Shown here: one piece after another, positions 48,063-59,719 of the stretch
Position numbering within the stretch: position 1 is the first letter of the stretch
How the letters are laid out: each line of letters begins with the position of its first letter
Origin: Desarmillaria ectypa
Taxonomy: Eukaryota; Basidiomycota; Agaricomycetes; Agaricales; Physalacriaceae
Assembly (NCBI GenBank): GCA_030407005.1
Contig: JAUDYN010000003.1
Coordinates: forward strand, 868,001 to 932,000
Direction of reading: 5' to 3'
DNA: 64,000 bases
Notes under the pieces: model-generated
Database searches by the model: none
Told to the model about the DNA's origin: nothing
What the model saw: the letters and a program-made list of their open reading frames with translations, nothing else
Program-made: the position numbers and the translations under genes

Positions 48063-49782
48063 ATGGCCGATTCATATACTTCTTCTCGCAATGGCGACAT
48101 TTCTCCCAACGGGCTAGGAAACGGCTCAAGTCCATCACTCGTTCCAACTCAGGCTACTGCGCCTCTATCGAGCGTCATTCGCAAAAAGCTGATGGGCTAC
48201 GTCGGTTTCGCCAATCTTCCCAATCAAGTACACAGGAAGAGCGTGAGGAAAGGGTTCCAGTTTACTGCAATGGTTGTTGGTATGCTCCCGTTTTTCTTGG
48301 ATATCTCAATTATGTCCTCGGCTTTTCTCATCGCGTCATTCTCTATTTTCTAGGCGAGTCAGGTTTGGGAAAGTCGACTCTTATCAATACTTTGTTCAAC
48401 ACGCCATTATACCCCCCCAAAGAGCCTCTGCCCCCTTCAGCAGAGCGACCGAAAACCGTCGCTATCGAGAGCATTGGGGCCGGTTAGTTGGCTGCTTATC
48501 GCTTTCCCTTCTTTTAAACTCTTTTTACATGTAGACATTGAGGAGAACGGCGTGCGGCTACACTTGACTGTTGTCGACACCCCTGGGTTTGGCGACTTTG
48601 TCAACAATGATGAGAGGTCTGTCGCTTCCACCTTCTCTTATCTCTATCTACTCACAGATCATCGCAGCTGGAAGCCCATCGTTGAGAATATCGAATCACG
48701 GTTTGACTCGTATCTCGAGCAAGAGAATCGTGTCAACCGGATGAAGATCGTCGACAATCGAGTACACGCTTGTCTCTACTTCATCCAACCTACAGGTCAC
48801 TCGTGAGCGGCATCTTGTTTTTGTTCCATAATTTTTTTCTGACCTGGCGTATAGATTGAAGCAGATTGATGTCGAATTCATGCGTCGCCTGCACACTAAA
48901 GTCAATTTGATTCCTGTCATTGCCAAGGCAGACACCATGACTGATGAAGAGATTGCGGAGTTTAAGGAGCGGGTCAGATACGTTTTCAATGTCTTTGTTT
49001 TCTGCTCGTCTGACGCCACTCCGTCATAGATTCTCGCTGATATCGCTCACAATAACATCCACATCTTCCAGGCACCTACATACGACAACGAAGATGAGGA
49101 AACGATTGCTGAGGCAGAGGAAATTGCCGGCAAGATTCCTTTCGCCGTTGTAGGCTCTGACAAGATCGTGAACACACCCGATGGTCGCCAAGTACGTGGA
49201 CGTGCATACCCGTGGGGGGTGGTTGAAGTCGACAACGAAGATCATTGCGACTTTGTCAAGCTAAGACAAATGCTTGTTCGCACATACATGGAGGAGCTGA
49301 GGGAGTACACTAACGATGTGTTGTATGAGAACTGGCGAACAGAAAAGCTTCTCAGCATGGGTGTTGCTCAAGATTCTACTGTCTTCAAGGAGATCAAGTG
49401 AGTTTCTCACGGGGATCATACTTTATCCGTCTAATTCGTGCATTCTAGCCCTGCTGCAAGACTACAGGAAGAACGTGTCATGCACGAGGCGAAGTTGGCC
49501 AAGATGGAGGCCGAGATGAAGATGGTCTTCCAGCAAAAGGTCCAGGAGAAGGAGTCCAAGCTCAAGCAATCCGAGGAGGAGCTCTACGCCCGTCACAAGG
49601 AGATGAAGGATGCTCTGGAGAAACAGCGCGCCGATCTCGAGGAGAAGAAGAAGCGAATCGAGACCGGCCGACCGCTGACTCCCGAAAAGAATGCAGTATG
49701 TCCTTTGGATGGCTTGCGAGATCTACCGAACTGACCACTTCTCCCACAGACGGGCCGCAGGAAGGGATTCCTCCGCACTTAA
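48063..49782 (+). CDS. CDC3: Septin of the Cdc3/AspB class
   Basis: GTP-binding filament protein for septum and hyphal shape. ATG 48063 opens [20 protein letters not shown], then the polybasic segment and [20 protein letters not shown]. GTPase motifs: G1 [10 protein letters not shown]3 DTPGFGDF, G4 AKAD. The septin unique element region carries [19 protein letters not shown] and [16 protein letters not shown] heptad-like coiled coil ([20 protein letters not shown] and onward) precedes the tail RRKGFLRT, stop 49780-49782. Seven exons. The [18 protein letters not shown] signature is that of the Cdc3/AspB group. It is followed by the MTR10 gene on the same strand after 346 bases. Confidence 0.93.
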
Positions 49783-50128
49783 GATCGCGAAATCCATACC
49801 ATCTCTTTAATACATCACCGGTTTTGTGCCATGGACATTTTTCTTCCTTGTTACATATATGTACGACACACACATTTTTCTATGGTGCCTTTAGTATTAA
49901 CGCTTTTACTTGGTCTTTGTGAATTCGCACACTCTTTTACACGGATATCCTCTTTACTGCTATTCTTTAGTACGCTTTTCGACGAGTTCTTGTGTATGCA
50001 TGGAGGTTCCCGTTGGCCAGAGAATATACCACTGTTTTCGCTCTGCCACTGAAGTCAACAAAGCTAAACTTTGACGTGATGCCGGTGAATTATTCTCAGC
50101 CACTGTATTGTACTTCACTCTCTCTGCG
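49783..50128. other. Intergenic, septin 3' end and MTR10 promoter
   Basis: AT- and pyrimidine-rich. No gene, repeat or RNA signal seen beyond likely 3' and 5' untranslated sequence. Confidence 0.5.
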
Positions 50129-53100
50129 ATGGACAACATCCAGCCGTTATTGTCTGTACTAGACGTATTCACTCGAGCACCAGACAAAATATCACTGGAG
50201 AATGCCAACATATGGCTTCAAGATTTCCAACATTCTGTTTGTCTTTCGTTGTGGACGTCCTTCGACAATTCCCTGACTCTCCATCCGCCATTGTCGTAGT
50301 CAGAAGCCTGGGCAACCTCTAATGTCCTTCTCCTTTCTCCCGATGCGCCCCCGGCAGCAAAGCTTTTCGCTGCACAGACCTTCAGATCCAAGGTCTGCTC
50401 TTTCCGTTCACTTTGTTCTTTGCTAAGGCTGCTACTCAAGGTCACCTACGATCTCCATCAAGTCGACCTAGCTAACCTGTCATCATTACGGGACACGTTA
50501 TTGTCAGCTCTGCGGAGTTACCAGGCTGGGCCAAAGACCATCATCGTTCAACTATGTCTAGCACTGGTCGGTCTAGCCGTGCAGTATCCAGCCTGGGATA
50601 ACGCTGTGGAAACCATGATTAATATCTTTGGGAGAGATCCATCATCTGTTCCCGTTTTATTACAGTTTCTTACGCTCCTACCTGAAGAGCTGAGCAATAG
50701 CACAAGATATCCGATTTCGGTGCGTATCTTCTTGCGATCTTACGAGACGCTGTCTATATGAATGATCCGCTAGAATGAGGACCTACGTCAACGGTCAAAT
50801 GCCCTCCTTACTTCCCACTCCAAGGAAGTCATCGAGTTGTTAGCAATGTATTTGCAGGCTCCTGGTGCGTTCTATTATTCCCGGTCTCACCGATGTATGT
50901 CATCTGGCACCCCACAGGCGTAACGATTGCCGTTCAGGAACAGGTGTTCAATTGTCTTCGAAGTTGGCTGGTCGCGGGGGAAATCAGTCCAGCCGTTTTG
51001 GCCAAGACAGCTTTACTCTCGTTCGCTTTCGATGCACTTGCGTCCGACCAGCTTTTCGAATCAGCTGTGAACGTCATATGCGATCTTATTCATGAAACAC
51101 AAGAGGTCGATGCCAATATGCCTATCATCGAGCTCATTGTCCCCAGGGTTATCGCGCTCAGACCCCAGTTAACAAAAGAAAACGAAGATCCGGAGAAAAT
51201 AAGAGGCTACGCTCGCATCTTCTCAGAGGCAGGAGACACATACCGGCTGCTTCTGATACAACACACAGAGGCATTCTTTCCCATTGTGGAGGCGATCGGA
51301 GAATGTTCAGCCTACCACGACCTTGACATTGTGCCTATCACTTTCCCTTTCTGGATGCGTCTGGCAAATAATTTGTCAAAAAAGCCATCCATCCCCCCTC
51401 TCTTCTTGAATGCATATCAAGCACTTGTAGGCGTAATCATCGGTCATTTACACTTTCCTCCAGATTCCACGCCTTTATCGGGACAGGAAGCGGATGACTT
51501 CCGGTCCTTCAGACATGTCATGGGTGATACGTTGAAGGACTGTTGCATTGTCCTTCGCCCTGATACATGTATACTCGCGGCATATGATCGAATTGCTGCA
51601 GCACTCAGTCGCGGAAACAATGTATCATGGCAGGAAATTGAAGCGCCTTTGTTTGCGCTCCGTTCTATGGGTGCTGAGGCCGTCCCTACCGACGATGTGG
51701 CTGTTCCAAAAATCATGGATCTCATACCAACGCTACCAGATCATCCGAGAGTTCGATACGCTGCGCTGCTCATCATATCTCGGTATACAGAGTGGATTGG
51801 CATGCATCCGAATTATATTTCCTTCCAGCTACAATATATATCGGCCGGTTTTGATATCCCAGATCCCGAAGTTAGTGCTGCTGCCGGTGTAGCTCTAAAA
51901 TACATGTGCCAGGACTGTAGGCAGGTGTGTTGCTTCTCTTTTTCTCGTGAAATAGTCAAGTCTCATATTTGCCATAGCATCTTACTGAATTTTTACCCAC
52001 CCTTCATACGTTCCTCAACTCTTCGGGGGCGAAATTGTCGCAGGATGACAAACGTCAAGTATACGAGGCCATCGCATACGTCATTTCCGCAATGTCCATG
52101 GAGAGAGCTGCTGAATCATTGCGCACATTTTCTGTCGACATACTATCGCGGGTTCACGATGTGACGAATCAAGCTACTGTTACCAAAGACGAAATGCAGA
52201 GTGCTTGTGGTAAGTTACAGCGTTGCTTTTACTCCTGAGATTATTCATGCTATTCTTTCAGACAGTCTTGAAAATCTGGAAGCCATGCTGTATGTTATTC
52301 AGAGTTTCGGCGAGGAGTTGCCTATCGCCTGTCAAAACACGTGTGAACAAACCTGGGCAGTCTTCGACAACTTCTTGACAAAGTATGGTAAGGAATACGA
52401 AGTTGCGGAAAGAACAAATCGAGTTCTGCGGCATGGCGTCACCTTTTACGGACAGGCGGCGCGGCCTGTGGCAGTTTCTGTGCTGAGGAAGATGTCATAC
52501 ATGTTCGATACCAGCCAAGTATCAAGCTACCTGTGGATTGGTGGCAAGATCGTGGAGGGATTCGGCGCTAGCGGGGATAATGCAATTGAGGCCGCCTGCC
52601 GAGAGATTTATGAGCGATCTACGCAAAGAATGATAACTCTTCTTCAGACGAAGCAGGCTACAGAGATTCCTGATGGTAAGTTTTATTTCTTTGATCGGGC
52701 ACACTTCCGATATTCACATCTTACATCCAGTCCTGGAGGATTATGTCCATCTCATGAGACATATACTACTACACACCCCAGATATTTTCTTCCAATCACC
52801 CGCGTTTCCAATGGTGCTGGAGGCTTCTATGGCCGCTCTGACAGTAGTCTACGACTCTATTGTCGATGTCGGGTTGGACCTTTTCCATGACATCCTAACA
52901 CACAAATGCCTATCTCCCTCACCCTCCGCTCCTTCTTCCCCCCAACACGCTGTATATGCCGCAGCCATTCAAAGTGTTTTACGGAAAGAGGGTTATCAGC
53001 TGGTAGGGCATCTGCTTGATGGTCTTGTGGGTGATTTCTACGAGGAAATGACCAACTCGGTGGTGTCGATTTTCCGATCAACGGCGTACCTTCTTCCGTC

Positions 53101-53361
53101 CGAGCTTTTATCGTGGCTGACCCCCATACTACAACAAATACCCACAACGAAGGTCCCTGCGGAGATAAAAACTGAATTTCTTTCCGAAATAACACGGTGC
53201 GTCGTAATACTTCCTGATTTTTGAGTGGCCTAATGTGTGTGGGCTTCAGGGCGATTAACGAGGGGCAATTTGATAAGATCAAGTATGCTATGCTGGCGTT
53301 ACGACGCGGGTCGAGGAAAGCACGGGAGAGGCGGCGGGATGGAGCAGCGTCTTTCCGATGA
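50129..53361 (+). CDS. MTR10: Karyopherin Mtr10 / transportin-3 (importin beta family)
   Basis: Nuclear import receptor for SR-type RNA-binding proteins; in yeast also linked to tRNA traffic. ATG 50129 opens MDNIQPLLSVLDVF. The HEAT-repeat superhelix follows: ANIWLQDFQHS, EAWATSNVLL, LFAAQTFRSKVTYDL, SLRDTLLSALRSY, IIVQLCLALVGLAVQYPAW, VLLQFLTLLPEEL, a long exon at 50923-51924 (VFNCLRSWLVAGEI, PFWMRLANNLSKKP), then QVYEAIAYVISAMSMERAAE, VLRHGVTFYGQAARP and EFLSEITRAINEGQFDKIKY, ending RERRRDGAASFR at 53359-53361. The N-terminal exon pattern and the LPEELSN segment are typical. About nine introns. The last codons lie inside the first unit of a tandem repeat that fills the 3' region. Confidence 0.93.
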
Positions 53362-53592
53362 TGGTGGGAAAGAATTTCATGTACTCTGTATTATTTTGCT
53401 TGATACAATACGTTAATTAGGTAGGTAGGTAAAGAGTAGGTAAGTGAATATAAAGTGTACGAAGCGGTACTCCAGACTTATAGCATCCCTTTCCGATGAT
53501 GATTCATGTGCTCTGTATTGCTTCACTTGATACAATATGTTAACAAGTAGGTAAGTGAGTATACAACGTACGAAGCCGTACCCCAGACTCGG
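53351..53592. repeat. Imperfect tandem duplication at the MTR10 3' end
   Basis: Two diverged units, 53351-53488 and 53489-about 53592. Shared in order: CTTTCCGATGATG, TCATGT.CTCTGTATT, CTTGATACAATA.GTTAA, GTAGGTAAGTGA and TACGAAGC.GTAC.CCAGACT. The first unit begins in the last MTR10 codons and includes its stop. It also has extra TAGG repeats (about 53420-53444). Unit lengths differ (138 against about 104 bases) by small deletions. Confidence 0.8.
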
Positions 53593-53756
53593 CACGAAAT
53601 TGCGGGGGCGGATTAACTTTGTGCAATCGTGGACCAGAGTCGTCCAGGCCAAAAATAAAGCCAAACACTCGAGGGTGAGCGGAAGTCCGTGTGCAATCCG
53701 TGTCACTTGGCGGAAGCTATATCTTGCTCTATCTCTCTTTTTTTCTTCGCGACGCA

Positions 53757-55242
53757 ATGTTTCGACGTTTTGGACAGTCTGTCCTGCTAAGCAGTGAGCT
53801 CAGGGTGTCCTAGCTGACCGTATCTGCTTATTTACTTGATTGTTGTTGCCAGATGGACGCCGGACGTTCTCCCAGTCGACGGCTCGTAGAAGTTACGAAG
53901 ACACCGCGAAGAACCTCCTCATCAACAAGGATACCAAGGTCCTGTGTCAAGGCTTCACCGGAAAGACCGTTAGTACTCTTTCTTCTGCGATTTTTTAACC
54001 TTACCGACAGCCAGTGGTGACACAGGGTACTTTCCACGTAAGGGAAGCGTTGGCGTACGGTACCAAAATGGTGGGAGGTGTGTCCCCAAAGAAGGCTGGC
54101 CAAACCCATCTCGGCTTGCCTGTCTTTGGCAGCGTGAAGGAGGTGTGTTGCCTCATATTTTGCTGGTGGTCAAGTCTGACGGCTTTGCGTGTATAGGCAG
54201 TCAGAGAGACTCAACCGGACGCCACCGTCCTCTACGTTCCCCCGCCCACCGCTGCCGACGCTATCATTGAGGCTATCGAGAACGAAATTGGCTTAATTGT
54301 CTGTATCACGGAGGGTATCCCTCAGGCTGATGAAATCCGGGTTCGTCCTTTATCCCGCCTTTTTTTCGTGTAACATGGAATGACCATTGTACAGGTCATG
54401 AATGCGCTCAAAAGTCAATCAAAATCCCGTCTTGTGGGTCCCAATTGCCCTGGAGGTGCGTTCCAGAGCAGCTGTTACGTGGTGATAAAAAACTTATACG
54501 GTCTGGTCCAGTTATCAACCCTCTTGGGTGCAAGATGGGTATACAGCCTGGCCACATTCACACACCTGGAAAAATTGGTGAGTGCATTACTTGGCCCTAT
54601 ATGCGTGTGTTTGACGCGTCTGGTAGGTATCGTCTCCCGCTCCGGAACGCTGACGTACGAAGCCGTCGCGCAAACCACTGATGTTGGCTTGGGACAAACA
54701 TTATGTGTTGGTATTGGTGGTGATCCATTCCCTGGCACACAGCACGTCGACGTGATCAAGGTCTTCCTCGATGACCCTCTAACAGAAGGTGATAAACGTT
54801 CGACGGTGTGTTCTTGCACTTCTCATGTTTGTTATACAGGTATTGTCATCATTGGTGAGATTGGCGGTTCCATGGAGGAGGAAGCCGCAGAATATCTCGA
54901 GAAATACAACAAGACCCGGGCAGTTCCTAAACCAGTCGTGGGCTTCATTGCGGGACGTACTGCTCCTCCCGGTCGTCGCATGGGCCACGCTGGTGCCATC
55001 ATTTCGGGCGGAAAAGGTTTTTCCTCTTCCGTCCCTTCTACTGTCCTCAAATTAATCACCTAATTATGACAGGTGCCGCATCCGACAAGGTCGCTGCTCT
55101 CACTAGGGCAGGCGCGGTTGTTACCGACAGCCCCGCTAAAATTGGAGCAGAAATGTTGAAGGTCAGTGGCCCCCTTCACGGCTATATTTAATCTTTGATC
55201 TGATACGTGTTACAGGCCATGAAAGATGCAGGATTGGTGTAG
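53757..55242 (+). CDS. LSC1: Succinyl-CoA ligase alpha subunit, mitochondrial
   Basis: TCA-cycle enzyme subunit; with the beta subunit it converts succinyl-CoA to succinate while making ATP or GTP. ATG 53757 opens [12 protein letters not shown], then across the first intron the presequence continues [15 protein letters not shown]. Mature core: [117 protein letters not shown], the active-site histidine region [15 protein letters not shown], and the end AMKDAGLV at 55240-55242. Nine or so exons with short introns. The phospho-histidine is present. The ACBP-ankyrin gene starts only 57 bases downstream on the same strand. Confidence 0.95.
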
Positions 55243-55299
55243 ATTGTTGAAATCTAGATATTCCCTTACATAATTGTATCATCTTAAACTTGAACTTTG

Positions 55300-56126
55300 A
55301 TGTTGCCATCTAAGAAATTCGACGATGCAGCATCGTATCTGTCGAATGCGCCGTCGCTGGCAGGTATTTCGTCGACAACAAGGCTCGAGGTTGCGTGACC
55401 CATACTACAGCAGCCGTCGAATCCTGATTGTTTGATAGCTCTACGGATTGTTCAAATATGTCACCGTAGGAGCAAGCCCTAGCAGCAGTCGACCCTCGAT
55501 ATTTGATATGACCGGGCGGGCGAAATGGGATGCATGGAACGCGAGCGGAAAGAAGTGGTCCACTGCCGAACATGCGGAAGCCCGATACTTGGAACTGGCC
55601 CAAAGTTTAGGCTGGGCGGAAGGCAGCCAGCTTGAAGCGCCCAAGGCTGAACAAAAGTCCGATGACGATGATATCTGGGACGACGACAACACCGCACCGA
55701 AATTGGGACAAGGCTTGGGCATCACCGTCAGCAGCATGGCGGGCCCTGTCGAGGTCGTTGGCAACGACCTACACGGGCTGGCGGTGTCTAATCAGATAGC
55801 CAAGCTGGATGCCCTTGTGAACGAGGAACCCAGGCTGGATCTGGATGCTCAGGATGAATACGTACGTTGCAGAGGGCTTCTTGGAATATGACATCAACAT
55901 TATTGCAGGGATACACGGCTCTCCATCTTGCAGCAGACCGCGGAAATATAGCCATTGTCAAGATTTTACTCGACCACGGCGCGAATGCAGTAATGAAAGT
56001 GAATCCGTTGCTATATCTGCAGGTATCCTTATTGATACATGTACTCAGGACTCGGACGGGTTCTCTGCATCTGAACTCGCTCGTATAGCCGGTCATAGCG
56101 ACATTGTCCAACTACTGTCCTCTTGA
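55300..56126 (+). CDS. Acyl-CoA-binding protein with ankyrin repeats (ACBD6-like)
   Basis: Binds long-chain acyl-CoA via an N-terminal ACBP domain, with ankyrin repeats for partner binding. ATG 55300 opens MLPSKKFDDAASYLSNAPSL, then after an intron (55391-55439) LYGLFKYVTVG, FDMTGRAKWDAWNASGKKWS and AEARYLELAQSLGW. The ACBP hallmark LYGLFKYVTVG and the KWDAW segment are intact. An acidic linker leads to ankyrin sequence GYTALHLAADRGNIAIVKIL, LDHGANAV, and after a further intron DSDGFSASELARIAGHSDIV, stop 56124-56126. Architecture matches human ACBD6. Its stop is only 20 bases from the stop of the convergent bS16m gene. Confidence 0.9.
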
Positions 56127-56146
56127 CGTCTACGGATGGGTAGCCG

Positions 56147-56564
56147 TTACGAAGTCGCCTCTGCTGCAGCCGGCGTTGTCTCCTCGGATGGCATGGGTGC
56201 CTCTGCTGTAACGGGATATTTGGGCTGCAGACGGGCAGCTGTCGAGTATGGCGAGTCTGGTGACAATATCTTTCCCTAGCTACAAATTGAGAATAGACAA
56301 CAAATGAACCGAAAATGAACACACTGCTTCCAACATCTTGACTACTGATTTGCTGGGCACTGCGCCTACACTGAGCCAATACCGTATCCTATCCACGCTC
56401 CATTCAATCTTTTTCTCGTTCTGCCCCGGACGTAAATTTGGGTCGTAGATGCCCAGTAGCTCTGCAGGCTTGGCATTTCGCGCCTTGCGTTGATTTATCG
56501 CGACGAGATGGAGGATGCGGTGGTTACGAACTCCATGCATCGCAAACCGAAGTCGCATCGGCAT
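56147..56564 (-). CDS. MRPS16: Mitochondrial ribosomal protein bS16m
   Basis: Mitoribosome small-subunit protein of the bacterial S16 family. ATG 56564 opens MPMRLRFAMHGVRNHRILHL, then VAINQRKARNAKPAELLGIY, DPNLRPGQNEKKIEWSVDRI and RYWLSVGAVPSKSVVKMLEA: the complete S16 fold. After a short intron (donor GTGTGT; the acceptor that keeps frame is CTAG) the tail reads GKILSPDSPYSTAARLQPKY and TAEAPMPSEETTPAAAEATS, stop 56147-56149. The Pro/Ala/Glu-rich tail is usual for fungal bS16m. An acceptor 4 bases upstream gives another frame, so the exact tail could differ. Confidence 0.92.
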
Positions 56565-56691
56565 GGTGGTAGCGCGAAATGGTTGTCACAGTTGTGACTT
56601 TTCGGTCACGCTATGTAACTAAACACGGACAAGTATGCACGTCGCTATGTTACAAATGAGATACATCTTAGAAGAGTGATTCTACGTATCC

Positions 56692-57137
56692 TCTGGACCA
56701 GAGCTACCAGGAATCAACTGCAATGACTCAGTGCATGAACACCAGGAAACAGCACATCGCGCTCACCATACAGATATTATTCCCATTCAAAAGCGTCTGC
56801 GCGAGATGCGTCTTCTTTTTTCCCTTGGGCGTCATTTCACTAATTCCAGTCAGCCTGAAAGTGTTAAATACTCATCAAATTACACGCACTACTCTGTAAC
56901 ATCCTCGAGGACCATATCTAAATGACGAGAATTAGCTGGTGTTTGCTGCAGAATTCAAGATACTCACTGACGAAATCATCGAATCCCAACAGAATCCCTG
57001 AAAATTCACGGTCGCTCTTCATGATGACCCATATCCGCGACCCGATGCATCTATCGATTAACTCTTTTATACGGTCAGATGGAAGCGTTGCCATAAGGAG
57101 CATACGACGGACCTAGAGGAAGGATCTGGGAGGCCAT
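56692..57137 (-). CDS. LSM5: U6 snRNA-associated Sm-like protein LSm5
   Basis: Part of the Lsm2-8 ring on U6 snRNA and the Lsm1-7 ring in mRNA decay. ATG 57137 opens MASQILPL, then an intron (GTCCGT..AAAAG) to ELIDRCIGSRIWVIMKSDRE, the Sm1 motif FSGILLGFDDFV, then NMVLEDVTEY, MTPKGKKKTHLAQTLLNGNN, the Sm2-type strand NICM, and LIPGSSGPEDT, stop 56692-56694. Five exons with short introns join with no frame break. The family start MxxxxLPLELID is matched only when the first intron is removed; an uninterrupted frame from 57103 gives a non-homologous N-terminus. Confidence 0.93.
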
Positions 57138-57587
57138 TGCCAGAGATGATGGAGGTCAACAGTAACAGTGGTTAGGCCCGGGCCGGACTACCGGAGACTA
57201 AACTTCTGTAAAGTACATGTCAATGATTTGGTTCAGAAACGATCATGTGCGTTGAATGAGAGACAAACAACGCAACCGTATAAGATCCTAAGAACGTTCA
57301 TGTTCCCATCATGATGCACAACACTGAGCTCAGCATTCATACATTCATACTTCGGTACATACATTGTAACACGCTCTGAACAAAGCATACATGTGGTCGA
57401 TACTCCATATCATCGGTGCACCTATAATGAGCGCTTTGATTCCATTGTTGCAGTCTAAAATCTCTAAGAAACTCTTATCAAAAACTCTAGTCATGTTGTT
57501 ACAGCAAAGTAGTATAAATCGGTCAGTAGTGCAGCGAGAATTTTGTATTTTATTTTGAACTTTCCGTTTCCAACCCTCTAAGCACCC
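57138..57587. other. Intergenic: LSM5 promoter and pyruvate kinase 3' region
   Basis: About 450 bases. The part near 57330-57370 has short repeats of ATACATTCAT / GTACATACATTG type. No gene, tRNA or other RNA was found. Confidence 0.5.
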
Positions 57588-59719
57588 AGAGGCTGCATCT
57601 CCAAATCAGCCGCATCAGTGGGGACGTTGATGATCCTCAACGTGTTGGTGTGGCCTAAACCACCCTTCCAGCCCTGGACGGCGACAACGGCCGAGCCTGG
57701 TGTGATGATCTTCAAGGCCAAGGCATTGCGCAGACCAAAGCGGATACGATTGTCGACCTACGGCAGACCATGTCAGGGAGAGATGAAAATGTGAAAAGAA
57801 GCAAAGGGCCATACATCCGTCTGCCACTGGTGGTCCTGAATACCTCTTGGCTCAGGATACCAGAATGGGTAGCATCCACGGTGCAAGTGGATCTGGCGCG
57901 AAGTTTGCTGGTTTCGGGTTACTGCAAGCAAACACTCATGAGTTCTCCGCAGGCCACAGTAAAGTGTTAACGAACCGGTGAGAATGGGAACCCTAGGCCT
58001 GTATTTGGAGATCAACCTTGCGGTTTCTCCACTTGTCGACAACACCAAGAGCGCACTTGCGTTTTGCTCTTGTGCGGCAGCAACAGCAGCAATGGCAACC
58101 GTCTCCGCTGTTTGCGTTGGGCGGGGCTGGATGGTCCGGAGGTCGTCATATAAAGGAGGGTAGCAAATAGCTGCCTCAGCCAACAGACATGTCTCCGCCA
58201 TCATTAGCACCGACTGGACAGGGTATGACCCTTTGGCTGTCTCTCCGGAAAGCATGACACAGTCCGCACCGTCCAAAACAGCATTAGCCACATCGCTGAC
58301 TTCGGCACGCGTGGGGCGAGGGTTGTACTAATACCGCCACCAATCAATCAAAGCTAAGGAATAACAGAAAGCGAGTAAAAGCTCACCGTCATGGACTCCA
58401 ACATCTGTGTGGCCACAATGACAGGCTTACCCGCAATGTTACACTTGGCGATCATCATCTTCTGCGCCAAGAATACCTGACTAGCCGGAATCTCAATACC
58501 TAAGTCACCGCGTGCGACCATGACACCGTCCGTCTCCTTTAAGATCTCGTCAAAGTTCGCCACACCTTGCTCGTTCTCGATCTTCACGATGATCTTGATG
58601 TTGACGCCATCAGGACCAAGAACCTCACGGATATCCTTGACATCTTGTGCGCGGCGGATGAAGGAGGCGAAGATCATGTCGACACCGTTCTTAACACCGA
58701 ACTTGAGATCAGCCTTGTCCTTCTCAGAAAGAGCAGGAAGATCAACTTCCGTCTTGGGAAGGTTAACTCCCTTGCGAGACGAAAGGGTACCGTTGTTGAG
58801 CGTGCGGACATGCACGTTCGTTCCATTGATGCTAGTGACAAGAAGGGATAGAATACCTACACGTGTCAAGATTAGTTATGATGATATTGTGGGTAAATGA
58901 AGGGTTGCACCGTCATCAACGTAAATCAGTTTCCCCGGAGCGGTGACCTTGGGAAGATTTTTCTAGCCCCAAAAGAAATATCAATGATTTGATCCCCATA
59001 GTCAAGGCGTAAAATGCGCACGTAGTCAACCCACATAACCTTATCGTCACAAATCTCGCTGTACTTGTTGTCCGTAGAGACGATAAATTCGTGTCCGGCA
59101 GAGATGGCGATCTGAATGTCATGAGAACGAATACTAGCAGAGAATGAAACGAAGAGGACCCACATCCATGCCATCCCTCATCAACCCCGTACGGATTTCA
59201 GGACCTTTCTGCGAGATAAGAGCCACTATGAATGCCGAGCCTGGGTATATGCGTGCGAATACGACTCACCGTGTCGAGCGCGATAGCCACAGGCCTGCCC
59301 GTGGGATCAGCTACAGGATAAATGGTCAAAGGCGTCAAGGTTGAGAACGAAAGAACAAAGCATACATGCGACCATCTTCCTGGTGTTGTCAATGACACTC
59401 TGGTGGTACTCATACGAGCCATGGGAAAAGTTCATTCGGACGACATTGACACCAGCTTTGCGGAGCTCGCCGAGTTTCTCGACAGTGTTGACCTTGGGAC
59501 CTAAACCAGCGTTAGCGATAGGAACTCGCATCAACAAGCGATTTGCATACCGATGGTCGCGATAATGGAGGTCTGTGCCCGTGTCAGTGACGATCCCACC
59601 AACTGAAGAGAGCAGCATACCTTCCTCATGAACTTGGTCTCCTCCGTGGGCACTGGGGCCTTCATCGTGGAGAGCTGGGAGCTCCATACAAGGGGAGAGC
59701 GAATACTATCAATGGACAT
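57588..59719 (-). CDS. PYK1: Pyruvate kinase
   Basis: Last enzyme of glycolysis: phosphoenolpyruvate and ADP to pyruvate and ATP, cytosolic. ATG 59719 opens [20 protein letters not shown]. Conserved parts: [85 protein letters not shown], the catalytic [59 protein letters not shown] and [12 protein letters not shown]. The C-terminal regulatory domain has [25 protein letters not shown], and [11 protein letters not shown], ending EMQPLGA at 57588. About seven introns. Catalytic lysine, magnesium ligands and the TATKGP-type loop are present. A palindrome with an ACGCGT core lies about 250 bases upstream. Confidence 0.96.
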
